Positions 1-10,816 of a stretch of DNA of 64,000 bases are shown here, piece after piece. Numbering within the stretch: the first letter of the stretch is position 1; the number at the start of each line of letters is the position of its first letter. A program made the position numbers and the translations under genes. The notes below the pieces were generated by a model that worked only from the letters and a program-made list of their open reading frames with translations, was not told the origin of the DNA and did not search any database. The DNA is taken from contig NZ_JACHTF010000001.1 in the NCBI RefSeq assembly GCF_014145325.1, positions 186,001 through 250,000 of the forward strand, read 5' to 3'. The stretch is from Marilutibacter spongiae (GTDB lineage Bacteria; Pseudomonadota; Gammaproteobacteria; Xanthomonadales; Xanthomonadaceae).

Positions 1-34
1 GGTGGCCTACGCGCCCGCGCCCGCCGGCGCCTGA
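1..34 (+). CDS. lpxC: Partial: probable C-terminal end of LpxC
   Basis: The first bases are open in one plus frame and end with a TGA at 32-34, giving a tail that reads VAYAPAPAGA. LpxC (UDP-3-O-acyl-N-acetylglucosamine deacetylase, lipid A synthesis) commonly ends with a similar P-hydrophobic-aromatic tail. The order lpxC, DUF721 gene, M23 peptidase, secA is familiar in Xanthomonadaceae. Only about ten residues are visible, so the identification rests mainly on context. Nothing catalytic can be seen. Confidence 0.45.
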   Translation, partial: VAYAPAPAGA

Positions 35-127
35 TCCCCCTCGTTCGAAGCATGGCGGCCGGCAGGCCGAGCGGACGCCCACCTGCGGCGCGTCCGTTCA
101 GTTCGCAGTCACTTTGACGTGGTTCTT

Positions 128-146
128 GGCACGAAATTAACGTGCC
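128..146. terminator. Short hairpin downstream of the lpxC end
   Basis: GGCACG and CGTGCC face each other across a seven-base AT-rich loop about 95 bases after the presumed lpxC stop. There is no run of T after it on either strand, so it is a weak or factor-assisted terminator candidate at best. Confidence 0.25.
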
Positions 147-167
147 TCCGTCACAGACGTGAATACA

Positions 168-237
168 CGCCCTCGTGTTAACCAATATTTAACAAAATAT
201 TTCTTATTTGTTATCTATTAGTTAACAAACACGGGCG
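168..237. repeat. AT-rich island bounded by inverted repeats
   Basis: CGCCC..GTGTTAAC at 168-182 is mirrored by GTTAACAAACACGGGCG at 221-237. The roughly 38 bases between are almost pure A and T, which stands out in this GC-rich window. It lies in the gap between the lpxC end and the 3' end of the minus-strand DciA-like gene. It could act as a bidirectional transcription stop or a protein-binding site. No function is proven by sequence alone. Confidence 0.5.
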
Positions 238-317
238 AAGCGCTCAGTAGGATTTCACGTCGCTTTGTCATCGACGGTGCAAGTCGGATACCGACCTGCT
301 CGCGGGGAGAGCACTTT

Positions 318-764
318 TCACGACTCGCCGTCCTCTTCGGGGGCCGGTCGAAGCGTATCGAGTGCCGCCTGCAGGGCTCTCCGGCTTTGCGATGACAGGG
401 GGATGGCCTGAAGCGGTGCCCGTTCCGGCGGTGCATGGGGGGTCGAGGAGACCTTGACCACCACTTCGGTCGCAACAAGCCCGATGGAGCGGGCCACGTC
501 GAGCAGTTCCGGGGCCGCAAGCCTCAGTTTGGTCCGCCAGACAGGAGCGTCGACGACAAAAACCAGTGTGCCTTCCTTCACGTTAGCCAAGCGCGCGTGC
601 GGGGCAAGTGAAGGAGGCAGGTGGGGATGTAGGCGACGGTCGAGTTCGCCCAGCCATTCGGCTCGGCGGATCGGATCGCCGGCAGGTTCCGACAGCAACG
701 CGCTCAGCGCGTCCTGCGGAGACGACTGGCGGCGGTGCTTCGACTTGGCTTTGGAATCAGACAT
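318..764 (-). CDS. DUF721 family protein, DciA-like helicase loader candidate
   Basis: This 148-residue protein has a basic, low-complexity N-terminus (MSDSKAKSKHRRQSS) followed by a DUF721-type core with the pattern HARLANVKEGTLVFVVDAPV near residue 70. DUF721 proteins include DciA, which recruits the replicative helicase DnaB in bacteria that lack DnaC. The ATG at 764 was preferred over an upstream TTG at 782 because it has a GAAGG motif 11 bases before it and avoids overlapping the divergent gene. It sits head-to-head with the M23 peptidase gene, only seven bases apart. DciA is inferred from the family and from its conserved place beside lpxC and secA. Confidence 0.7.
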   Translation of the reverse strand: MSDSKAKSKHRRQSSPQDALSALLSEPAGDPIRRAEWLGELDRRLHPHLPPSLAPHARLANVKEGTLVFVVDAPVWRTKLRLAAPELLDVARSIGLVATEVVVKVSSTPHAPPERAPLQAIPLSSQSRRALQAALDTLRPAPEEDGES

Positions 765-771
765 CGGACTT

Positions 772-1680
772 ATGACCTTCAATACATTTCAATCGCCGCG
801 ACGTACTGCCACCGGTCTGCTCGACCGCGGGCACCGCCTCGGCGCATCACGCCCCGGCCTCTATGCCTCGGTCCTCCTGGTGGCGGGCCTCGGCCTCGGA
901 CTGGGTGCCGCGGCCTTCGGCACCGCAACGCTCCGCGCCCAGGTCGCCGACCAGCAGGCGCAGATCGAGGATACCCGTCGCGAGGCGCAGCGCGAGGTGA
1001 ACGCGCTTGCCGCCCGCCTCGGCGAGCTGCAGGCCGAGGCCAATCGCCTCAATGCCCTGGGCGAGCGCCTGACGCGCATCGGCCAGCTGCAGGACGGCGA
1101 GTTCGACTTCGAGAAGCCGGTCGGCGTCGGTGGCGCCGGGCCGGTGGAAGATATCAGCAAGCCCGAGCTCGACGAAGGCCTCGAGCAGCTCGACGCGCAG
1201 TTCGATGCCGCGGGCGAACAGCTCTCGGTGCTCGAGTCGCTGCTGTTCACCCGCCAGCTCGACCTCAACGCGGTGCCCTCGCGTTCGCCGGTCGCGCGCA
1301 GCTACATCACTTCGGGCTTCGGCTATCGCGCCGATCCGTTCCGCGGTGGTCGCGCGCTGCACAAGGGGCTGGATTTCGACGCCAACACCGGCGACGCGGT
1401 CTTCGCCGTCGCCGACGGCGTGGTCAGCTACTCCGGCCTGCGCTCGGGCTACGGCAAGGTGGTCGAGGTCGACCATGGCAACGGCTACGTCACGCGTTAT
1501 GCGCACAATTCGCGCCTGACCCGAAAGGTCGGCGAGCTGGTACGTGCGGGGCAGGAGATCGCCAAGGCCGGTTCGACCGGGCGCTCCACCGGTGCCCACG
1601 TGCACTTCGAGGTCTGGGAGAACGGGCGGGTCGTGAACCCGCGCAACTTCCTCAACCAGCAGTCGCCGCTGAAGGGCTGA
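772..1680 (+). CDS. M23 (LytM/LytF-type) metallopeptidase domain protein, membrane anchored
   Basis: The 302-residue protein begins with a short basic cytoplasmic stretch and one hydrophobic segment at about residues 28-50. A coiled-coil-like region rich in Ala, Glu, Gln and Arg follows (about 55-110), then a C-terminal M23 domain. The zinc motif HKGLDFD and the later HVHFEVW are both present, so the site looks intact. Such proteins either cut peptidoglycan cross-links or activate amidases in the periplasm. The ATG at 772 is the only good start; its promoter and ribosome site must lie inside or over the divergent DUF721 gene. A family-level call only. Confidence 0.8.
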   Translation: MTFNTFQSPRRTATGLLDRGHRLGASRPGLYASVLLVAGLGLGLGAAAFGTATLRAQVADQQAQIEDTRREAQREVNALAARLGELQAEANRLNALGERLTRIGQLQDGEFDFEKPVGVGGAGPVEDISKPELDEGLEQLDAQFDAAGEQLSVLESLLFTRQLDLNAVPSRSPVARSYITSGFGYRADPFRGGRALHKGLDFDANTGDAVFAVADGVVSYSGLRSGYGKVVEVDHGNGYVTRYAHNSRLTRKVGELVRAGQEIAKAGSTGRSTGAHVHFEVWENGRVVNPRNFLNQQSPLKG

Positions 1681-1839
1681 GCCCGGACGCCAGGTGGCCA
1701 CCGATGCGCCGCGCCCCCCGGGGTGCGGCGTCGTCGTTTCCGGGCGCGGATATTCGCGTCGCCGCGGATGCACGGTTCTGCGGGCAGGCGCCCTCGTTCC
1801 GGCACTCGGCCGCAGCTCCCGCGCGCTCGCCGGCTTGCA

Positions 1840-2170
1840 CGGCATGCCTTGCAGGCAAGCCTCCTCGTTCCGGCCCTTCGCGGCACAGCCGCTACGGGCG
1901 CTCGGAAGCCTACGAGGCAATGCCTTGTAAGCAGGCTTCTTCGTTCCGGCCCTTCGCGGCACAGCCGCTCCGGGCGCTCGGAAGCCTACAAGGCGATCCC
2001 TTGTAAGCAGGCTTCCTCGTTCCGGCCCTTCGCGGCACAGCCGCTCCGGGCGCTCGGAAGCCTACAAGGCGATGCCTTGTAAGCAGGCTTCCTCGTTCCG
2101 GCCCTTCGCGGCACAGCCGCTCCGGGCGCTCGGAAGCCTACAAGGCGATGCCTTGTAAGCAGGCTTCCTC
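1840..2170. repeat. 76-bp tandem repeat array with internal hairpins
   Basis: Four full copies and a partial copy of a 76-base unit run head to tail. The string CGGCCCTTCGCGGCACAGCC starts at 1871, 1947, 2023 and 2099, exactly 76 apart. Each unit holds two palindromes: GGAAGCCT-ACAAGGC facing GCCTTGT-AAGC-AGGCTTCC, and GCGGC-ACA-GCCGC. The last two copies are almost identical and the first is more diverged, consistent with recent expansion by slippage or recombination. It fills most of the 592-base gap between the M23 peptidase and secA. No open frame of interest lies in it. Confidence 0.9.
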
Positions 2171-2185
2171 GCCCCCAGCTACAAT
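2153..2185 (+). promoter_or_regulatory. Possible secA promoter
   Basis: A good -10 hexamer, TACAAT, is at 2180-2185, just after the last repeat copy. The nearest -35-like hexamer, TTGTAA at 2153-2158, belongs to the repeat and is 21 bases away, which is longer than usual. The -10 is convincing by eye; the -35 is not. Confidence 0.3.
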
Positions 2186-2272
2186 CGGGGTGCCTAGGGC
2201 GCCCGGCGCCCTTTTCTATTGGTGGATCCGGTCGCGTGCCGATCCCCTTCACGAACACAACCGGTTCCGTCC

Positions 2273-5017
<2,745 letters not shown>

Positions 5018-5122
5018 CGGAGGCTGTCCGAGCCCCTTTCCCCCGGCGGTTCGAGCGGGCGGGGAGGGGGCGGGAATCCCGAAGGACCGGCTGGCCCCGC
5101 GGGGTCGGCGCATGGAGCGCGC

Positions 5123-6079
5123 GTGAGCAAGCGGATGGTGGATGTGGTGGCCGGCGTCATACGCGACGCCCGTGGGCGCGTGCTCCTGACCCGGCGCACC
5201 GAAGGCCGTGATTTCGCCGGCCGCTGGGAGTTCCCGGGTGGCAAGCGCAAGCGGGGCGAGTCGCCCGAGGCGGCATTGGTACGGGAGCTGCGCGAGGAGC
5301 TGGGCATCGAGGCCGCGCCCGGCCCCCACCTGATCAGCGTGCCCCAGGAGTACCCGGACAAGCGCCTGCGCCTGGACGTGCGCGAGGTCGCCGAATGGGA
5401 AGGCACGCCGCGCGGCCGCGAACAGCAGGCCATGGTCTGGGTGCCCCTGGAGAAGCTCGCGCGCTACACCATGCCGCCCGCGGACGTGCCCGTGGTGGCG
5501 GCCCTGCAACAGGCCGACCGCTACCTGGTCACGCCCACGCCGGACGACGACGACGGCCACTGGCTGGGCGCGCTCGACGCCTCCCTGGCGGCGGGCGCCA
5601 GCCGGGTCCAGTTCCGCGCACCGGGCTTGCCGCCTGCGCGCTGGAAATCGCTTGCCTCCTCGGTCGCCAAGCGCTGTCGTCGCGCGGGTGCGCAAGTGCT
5701 GCTCAACGCCGACGTCGAACTTGCCCGCCTGCTCGGGGTGGGTGTCCACCTGACTTCGTCCCAGCTCATGGCCCTGGAAGCCCGGCCCCTGGCCGCGGAC
5801 CTGCCGGTCGGGGCGTCTTGCCATGACCTGCAGGAATTGCGGAAGGCCGAGGCCCTGGGGTGCGATTTCGCGGTACTGGGTACCCTGAAGCCCACGCCCA
5901 GCCACCCGGGGAACGCGGGCATCGGCTGGGACGGGTTCTCCCGACTGCGCGAACAGGTCTCGCTGCCGATCTACGCGATCGGCGGCCTCGGCCCGGGCGA
6001 CATGGACGATGCGCGCCAGCATGGCGCGCAGGGCATCGCGGCGATCCGCGGCTTGTGGGCCGACGCCGTCGCGGCGTAG
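5123..6079 (+). CDS. Nudix hydrolase (MutT-like) fused to a ThiE-like domain
   Basis: The 318-residue protein has an N-terminal Nudix domain with a full box, GKRKRGESPEAALVRELREE followed by LGI (about residues 40-62), as in MutT enzymes that hydrolyse 8-oxo-dGTP. Residues from about 145 to the end resemble thiamine-phosphate synthase/TenI TIM-barrel folds, ending with YAIGGLGPGDMDDARQHGAQ. This two-domain form is known next to secA in gammaproteobacteria. The ThiE-like half is probably not a real thiamine enzyme, because key phosphate-site context is only partly visible. The GTG at 5123 is used; the nearby ATG at 5112 is out of frame. Confidence 0.9.
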   Translation: MSKRMVDVVAGVIRDARGRVLLTRRTEGRDFAGRWEFPGGKRKRGESPEAALVRELREELGIEAAPGPHLISVPQEYPDKRLRLDVREVAEWEGTPRGREQQAMVWVPLEKLARYTMPPADVPVVAALQQADRYLVTPTPDDDDGHWLGALDASLAAGASRVQFRAPGLPPARWKSLASSVAKRCRRAGAQVLLNADVELARLLGVGVHLTSSQLMALEARPLAADLPVGASCHDLQELRKAEALGCDFAVLGTLKPTPSHPGNAGIGWDGFSRLREQVSLPIYAIGGLGPGDMDDARQHGAQGIAAIRGLWADAVAA

Positions 6080-6080
6080 G

Positions 6081-6106
6081 AAAAAACTCCGACGTCCGCG
6101 CGCGGA
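6081..6106 (-). terminator. Candidate terminator downstream of coaE
   Basis: On the minus strand CTCCG and CGGAG pair across an 11-base loop and are followed by six T. The stem is short. It is in the right place to end the coaE transcript and also sits just after the Nudix stop on the other strand. Confidence 0.35.
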
Positions 6107-6157
6107 GCGCAGTCGTGCACTGCTTCGGCGGCGGCAGGTGACGGCTTCCCGGGTCGC

Positions 6158-6766
6158 TCAGCCCGCCAGTTGGCGGTAGCGCCGGTCCAGGGCCGCGACA
6201 TGCGACGGAAGCGCGCCCAGGCCGCCGTCATTGACGATGACGTCGTCGGCGAGTCCGAGCCGTTGCGCCCGGGTTGCCTGGGCCTGGATCATGCGCTGGG
6301 CGAGGGCGTCGTCGATGCCGTCGCGTTCCACGAGGCGCTGGCGCTGTACGTCCGTGGGGACATCGACCACGAGGATCCGGTCCAGCCACGGGTAGGCATC
6401 GCGTCCCCCGCCCTCGGCCAGCAGCGGGATCGCGGCGAGCACGTAGGGCCCCCCGGCGGCCGCGCACCTGGACTGAAGGTAACGGCGTACGCGCGGGTGG
6501 ATGATTGCCTCCAGTCGTCGCCGGGCGTCGACATCGCCAAAGACCCGCGCCCGCATCGCGGCGCGGTCCAGGTCGCCCGAGGCGTCCAGGACGTCCTTGC
6601 CGAACACGTCGACGACCTCCGCGAGCCCGTCCGACCCGCGGGCCACGGCATCGCGCGCGGCGACATCGGCATCGGCGACTTCCACTCCCCTGGCCTCGAA
6701 GAGCCGGGTGACGGTGGTCTTGCCCGATGCGACGCCGCCGGTCACGCCGATGATGTAATCGCTCAT
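6158..6766 (-). CDS. coaE: Dephospho-CoA kinase
   Basis: CoaE phosphorylates the ribose 3'-hydroxyl of dephospho-CoA, the last step of coenzyme A synthesis. The 202-residue protein starts MSDYIIGVTGGVASGKTTVT with the P-loop GGVASGKT at about residues 10-17. It has the typical RDAV and HPRVRRY segments and the conserved IPLLAEGGG region. Length matches the family. It follows pilD on the same strand with a 52-base gap, the usual pilB-pilC-pilD-coaE arrangement of gammaproteobacteria. Confidence 0.96.
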   Translation of the reverse strand: MSDYIIGVTGGVASGKTTVTRLFEARGVEVADADVAARDAVARGSDGLAEVVDVFGKDVLDASGDLDRAAMRARVFGDVDARRRLEAIIHPRVRRYLQSRCAAAGGPYVLAAIPLLAEGGGRDAYPWLDRILVVDVPTDVQRQRLVERDGIDDALAQRMIQAQATRAQRLGLADDVIVNDGGLGALPSHVAALDRRYRQLAG

Positions 6767-6818
6767 GCCTGCATTATGCCGCGGAAGCCCGCGCCGCCGA
6801 TGGCGCGCGCGTCAGGGC

Positions 6819-7682
6819 TCAGCCGAAGCCGGAATAGCGCAGGTAGCCGCCCACGATCCAGTCGCCCCAGAAGAACACGATCCACCCGGCGATGGCCAGG
6901 TACGGCCCGAAGGGGATGGGCGTGGCCTTGTCGCGGCCCTTGGCCGCCAGCCAGATCGAGCCGATGATCGCACCCACCAGGGAGGAGATGAGGATCGTCG
7001 GGAGGATGCCCTTCAGGCCCACCCAGGCGCCGATGGCCGCCAGCAGCTTGAAGTCGCCATGGCCCATGCCCTCCTTGCCGGTGATCTGCTTGAACACCCA
7101 CCAGACCGACCACAGGCTCAGGTAGCCGCCGACCGCGCCCAGCAGGGCCGGCTTGGTGCCCATGTACAGGTTATCCGCGCTCGCGATCAGCCCCAGCCAC
7201 ATCAGGGGCAGGGTCAACTGGTCGGGCAGCAGCTGGGTGCGCAGGTCGATTCCCGACATCGCGATGAGGAAGCAGCTGAAAAGCGCCGCACCGAAGCCCT
7301 GCCAGCCGAATCCGAACTGCCAGACGCTCACGAGCGCCAGCAGCATGGTCAGCATTTCCACCAGGGGGTACTGGACGGAGATCCGGGTCTTGCAGCCCCG
7401 GCATCGGCCGCCCTGGATCGCCCAGCTGAACACCGGGATGTTCTCGTACCAGCTCAGCTGGCGCTTGCATTGCGGGCAGTGCGAGCGTTCGACCACGATG
7501 CCCGGTGGGGGTGGATCATAGGTCTCGGGCTCGCCCAGGACTTCACGGCTGTCGCGCTGCCATTCCCATTCCAGGCGCTTGGGCAGGCGCAGGATGACGA
7601 CGTTGAGGAAGCTGCCCACCAGCAGCCCGAGACCGGCCACCAGCGGATAGCCGATGGCCGGGTTCTGGTCGAGGAAAGCCAT
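6819..7682 (-). CDS. pilD: Type IV prepilin leader peptidase / N-methyltransferase PilD
   Basis: PilD cleaves the short leader of type IV pilins and methylates the new N-terminus at the inner membrane. The 287-residue protein has about eight membrane segments. The cytoplasmic loop carries paired cysteines at residues 69/72 (CPQC) and 94/97 (CRGC). The two protease aspartates are visible as GIDLRT (D146) and the GxGD-type GMGHGDFK (D210). Its likely substrates in this window are the two pilins at 18791-19210 and 21288-21722. It lies 32 bases after pilC and probably in one operon with pilB, pilC and coaE. Confidence 0.97.
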   Translation of the reverse strand: MAFLDQNPAIGYPLVAGLGLLVGSFLNVVILRLPKRLEWEWQRDSREVLGEPETYDPPPPGIVVERSHCPQCKRQLSWYENIPVFSWAIQGGRCRGCKTRISVQYPLVEMLTMLLALVSVWQFGFGWQGFGAALFSCFLIAMSGIDLRTQLLPDQLTLPLMWLGLIASADNLYMGTKPALLGAVGGYLSLWSVWWVFKQITGKEGMGHGDFKLLAAIGAWVGLKGILPTILISSLVGAIIGSIWLAAKGRDKATPIPFGPYLAIAGWIVFFWGDWIVGGYLRYSGFG

Positions 7683-7714
7683 GGATCAGGTCGCTTCCGG
7701 GGTCAGGGCCTGCA

Positions 7715-8971
7715 TCAGACGGTCGCGGCCAGCTTGAAGATGGGCAGGTACATACCGATCACCATGCCGCCGACGAGGACGCCGAGCACGACCATGATGA
7801 GCGGTTCGAGGAGGCTGGACAGTGCGTCCACGGCATTGTTGACCTCTTCCTCGTAGTACTCGGCGACCTTGTAGAGCATCGAGTCCAACGCACCGGCTTC
7901 CTCGCCGATCGCGGCCATCTGGACGACCATGTGCGGGAACAGGTTGGTCTGCTTCATGGCCATGTTGACCTGGTAGCCGACGGCGACGTCGTCGCGGATG
8001 CTGTGCACGGCCTTTTCGTAGACGATATTGCCGGTGGCACCGGCCACGGTGTCCAGGGCCTCCACCAGCGGCACGCCCGCCTGGAAGGTGACCGCGAGGG
8101 TCCGGGCGAAGCGGGCGATCGCGGACTGGTGCATGATCTGCCCGATGATCGGCAGCTTGAGGATCAGGCGGTCCAGGAAGTGGGCGAACGCCGGCGACCG
8201 GTTCTTGAGCATGATGAAGGCCACGCCACTGCCGATGATGATGAACAGCATCAGCCACCAGTAGCCGATCATGAAGTCGCTGGCGGCCAGGATCAGCTGG
8301 GTGAACGCCGGCAGCTCGGCGCCGAAGCTGGCGAAGGTCGACTCGAACTGCGGCACGACGAACACCAGCAGGATGGCGCTCACGATCATGGCCACCGCGA
8401 CCACGGCCGCCGGGTAGAACAAGGCCTTCTTGATCTTGCCCTTCAGGCTCTCGATGTTCTCCTTGTAGCTGGCCACCGTGTCGAGCACGGTCTCGAGCAC
8501 GCCGGCCGACTCGCCGGCCCGCACCAGGTTGCGGAACAGCTCGTCGAACTGCACGGGGTGCTTGCTCAGTGCCTCGTGCAGGGACAGGCCGCTTTCCAGG
8601 TCGGAGCGGATCGTGTTGAGCATGTTCTTCATGCGGGGGTTCTTCTGCCCACCCGCCATGATCTCGAGCGAGGTCACGATCGGGACGCCGGACTTCATCA
8701 TCGTCGCGGTCTGGCGTGCGAAGAACGCGATGTCGCGAGGCGTGATGCGCTTGCCGGCGGCGCCGAACAACGGCTTGCCCTTGACCTTGACCACCCGCGG
8801 AGTGATGCCCTGGCGCCGCAGCTCCGCACGCAGCATGTTGGCGTTCTTGGCGGGCTGTTCGCCCTTCATCACCTTGCCGCGCTTGTCGGTGCCCTCCCAG
8901 ACGAACATGTCCTGGGGAGCGGCGCGCCGGGTGGCGGGAGGGGTCTTGGCAACTGTACGGGTCGCGGACAT
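7715..8971 (-). CDS. pilC: Type IV pilus inner-membrane platform protein PilC
   Basis: PilC is the membrane platform on which the PilB and PilT motors act during pilus assembly and retraction. The 418-residue protein has two repeated GspF/T2SF domains, each with the pattern FxRQTATMMKSGVPIVTSLE (first copy) and FARTLAVTFQAGVPLVEALD (second copy). Three hydrophobic segments are visible, including one near residue 190 and one at the C-terminus (IMVVLGVLVGGMVIGMYLPI). It starts three bases after the pilB stop, so translation is probably coupled. Confidence 0.97.
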   Translation of the reverse strand: MSATRTVAKTPPATRRAAPQDMFVWEGTDKRGKVMKGEQPAKNANMLRAELRRQGITPRVVKVKGKPLFGAAGKRITPRDIAFFARQTATMMKSGVPIVTSLEIMAGGQKNPRMKNMLNTIRSDLESGLSLHEALSKHPVQFDELFRNLVRAGESAGVLETVLDTVASYKENIESLKGKIKKALFYPAAVVAVAMIVSAILLVFVVPQFESTFASFGAELPAFTQLILAASDFMIGYWWLMLFIIIGSGVAFIMLKNRSPAFAHFLDRLILKLPIIGQIMHQSAIARFARTLAVTFQAGVPLVEALDTVAGATGNIVYEKAVHSIRDDVAVGYQVNMAMKQTNLFPHMVVQMAAIGEEAGALDSMLYKVAEYYEEEVNNAVDALSSLLEPLIMVVLGVLVGGMVIGMYLPIFKLAATV

Positions 8972-8974
8972 GGC

Positions 8975-10693
8975 TTAGTCCTTGGTAACGCGGTTGATTT
9001 CGGAAAGGCTGGTGATGCCGTTCTTGACTTTGAGCAGGGCGGACTGGCGGAGGTCCTTGACGCCGGCCTGCTGCGCGGCCTCGGCGATCTGCATGGCGTT
9101 GCCGCCGGCCAGCACGATGGTCTGGATCTCGTCCGACATCGGCATGACCTGGTAGATGCCGGTACGGCCCTTGAAGCCCTCGGTGCAGTCGGGGCAGCCC
9201 CCGGCCTCGTACAGCGTCAGGCCTTCGTCGATCTCTTCCTGGGTGAAGCCTTCGGCGAGCAGCGCATGGTCGGGCAGGTCGACGGGCTTCTTGCAGTCGT
9301 GCAGGCGCCGCGCCAGCCGCTGCGCGATGACCAGGGTGACCGAGGAGGTGATGTTGAACGGCGCCACGCCCATGTTCATCAAGCGGGAGATGGTCTGTGG
9401 CCCGTCGTTGGTATGCAGGGTGGACAGCACCATGTGGCCGGTCTGCGCTGCCTTGATGCCGATCTCGGCGGTCTCGAGGTCGCGGATCTCGCCCACCATG
9501 ATCACGTCCGGATCCTGTCGCAGGAAGCTGCGCAGCGCGGCGGCGAAGGTCATGCCGCGCTTGATGTTCATCTGGACCTGGTTGATGCCGGGTACACGTA
9601 TTTCGACCGGATCCTCGACCGTCGAGATGTTGCGGCTGTCGTCGTTGAGCATATTCAACGCGGTGTACAGCGACACCGTCTTGCCGGAGCCGGTGGGGCC
9701 TGTGACCAGGACCATGCCGTAGGGCTTGTGGATCGCATCGATGAAGAGCTTCTTCTGCTCCTCCTCGTATCCGAGCTTGTCGATGCCGAGCTTGGCGGCG
9801 CTGCCGTCGAGGATTCGAAGCACGATCTTCTCGCCGAACAGGGTCGGCAAGGTGCTCATTCGGAAGTCGATCTGCTTGCTCTTGGAGAGGTTCAGCTTGA
9901 TGCGACCGTCCTGCGGGACGCGCTTCTCGGCGATGTCCAGCTGCGCCATCACCTTCAGGCGCGCGGAGATGCGCTGCTGCAGCTTGGTCGGTGCCTTGGC
10001 GACCTGCTTGAGCAGGCCGTCGATGCGCAGGCGCACCCGGTACTCGGTTTCGTAAGGCTCGAAGTGGATGTCGGACGCGCCGCGGCGGATCGCGTCCACC
10101 AGCACCTTGTTGACGAACTTGACGACGGGGGTGTCGTCGCCCTTGGCGTCGACGCCGGATTCGCCGCTGCCGTCGTCATCGACCCCGCCGACCTCGAGGT
10201 TCTCCAGGCCCTCGTCGTCCGAGCCTTCGAGCGCGCCCGCGGAGTCGAGCCAGCGCTCGAGGTTGCGCTTGATCGCTTCCTCGTCGACCAGGACCGCGTC
10301 GACGGCGAGGTTGGTCTGGAACTTGATCTCGTCGAGCGCGTGGATGTTGGTGGGGTCGGCGATGCCGACGAACAGTCGGTTGCCACGCTTGAACAGGGGC
10401 AGCACGTTGTGCTTGCGGACCAGTTCCTCGTTCACCACGCTGATGGCCGACTGGGTCGGATCGAGCGTGCCCGGATCGAACACGGGCATGCCGAATTCCA
10501 CGGAATTGGCGGCGGCCAGGGCCGGCTGCGCGATCAGGCGCTTCTCCACCAGGTAGGTGGCGAGGGGCTTCTTCTCCGCTGTCGCGGCCGCCATGGCTTC
10601 ACGCGCGACCGTCTCGTCCAGGGCCCCGTCCATGACCAGGCGCCGGGCAATGCCGGTGATACCCACCAAGTTGGCGGTCGAAACCGTGTTCAT
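8975..10693 (-). CDS. pilB: Type IV pilus extension ATPase PilB
   Basis: PilB is the hexameric ATPase that powers pilus extension. This 572-residue version has an N-terminal MshEN-type domain, an acidic linker around residue 165-185, Walker A GPTGSGKT at about 332-339, and Walker B DVIMVGEIRD at about 396-405. The C-terminal zinc region shows GGCPDC and a single cysteine in LHDCKKP, so one of the four usual cysteines is not evident. The ATG at 10693 was chosen; an in-frame GTG lies at 10708. It is the first gene of the pilBCD-coaE operon and is divergent from the glycan cluster. Confidence 0.96.
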   Translation of the reverse strand: MNTVSTANLVGITGIARRLVMDGALDETVAREAMAAATAEKKPLATYLVEKRLIAQPALAAANSVEFGMPVFDPGTLDPTQSAISVVNEELVRKHNVLPLFKRGNRLFVGIADPTNIHALDEIKFQTNLAVDAVLVDEEAIKRNLERWLDSAGALEGSDDEGLENLEVGGVDDDGSGESGVDAKGDDTPVVKFVNKVLVDAIRRGASDIHFEPYETEYRVRLRIDGLLKQVAKAPTKLQQRISARLKVMAQLDIAEKRVPQDGRIKLNLSKSKQIDFRMSTLPTLFGEKIVLRILDGSAAKLGIDKLGYEEEQKKLFIDAIHKPYGMVLVTGPTGSGKTVSLYTALNMLNDDSRNISTVEDPVEIRVPGINQVQMNIKRGMTFAAALRSFLRQDPDVIMVGEIRDLETAEIGIKAAQTGHMVLSTLHTNDGPQTISRLMNMGVAPFNITSSVTLVIAQRLARRLHDCKKPVDLPDHALLAEGFTQEEIDEGLTLYEAGGCPDCTEGFKGRTGIYQVMPMSDEIQTIVLAGGNAMQIAEAAQQAGVKDLRQSALLKVKNGITSLSEINRVTKD

Positions 10694-10721
10694 CTGGCCC
10701 CCAGACACTCTCCCCGGGTCG

Positions 10722-10750
10722 ACTTTACCGCAATCCCGGGCTTTGGCGAA
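10722..10750 (-). promoter_or_regulatory. Possible sigma-70 promoter for pilB
   Basis: Read on the minus strand, TTCGCC (10750-10745) and TAAAGT (10727-10722) are 17 bases apart, upstream of pilB. The -35 matches the consensus only partly. No sigma-54 motif is seen here, so pilB is probably not driven like pilA. Confidence 0.3.
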
Positions 10751-10816
10751 CGGACGGAGCGCACCTTTCTGGAACGCGGTTTCAGGGTACTCTTTCGCAC
10801 GATGAAAGGGGGATGC

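Noticed and set aside
120-142. TTGGCACG near the AT-rich island, resembling the -24 half of a sigma-54 promoter.
   Set aside because: The -12 GC is missing at the required spacing (TAAC instead of TTGC), and no activator-type gene follows.
1840-2170. CRISPR-like array of 76-base units.
   Set aside because: Units are identical head to tail without unique spacers, and no cas gene is nearby. It is a tandem repeat.
7931-10800. Long plus-strand open frame opposite pilC and pilB, running into the DPM1-like gene.
   Set aside because: It is a mirror frame of the pil genes. The real protein starts at 10817 where a strong ribosome site and family N-terminus occur.
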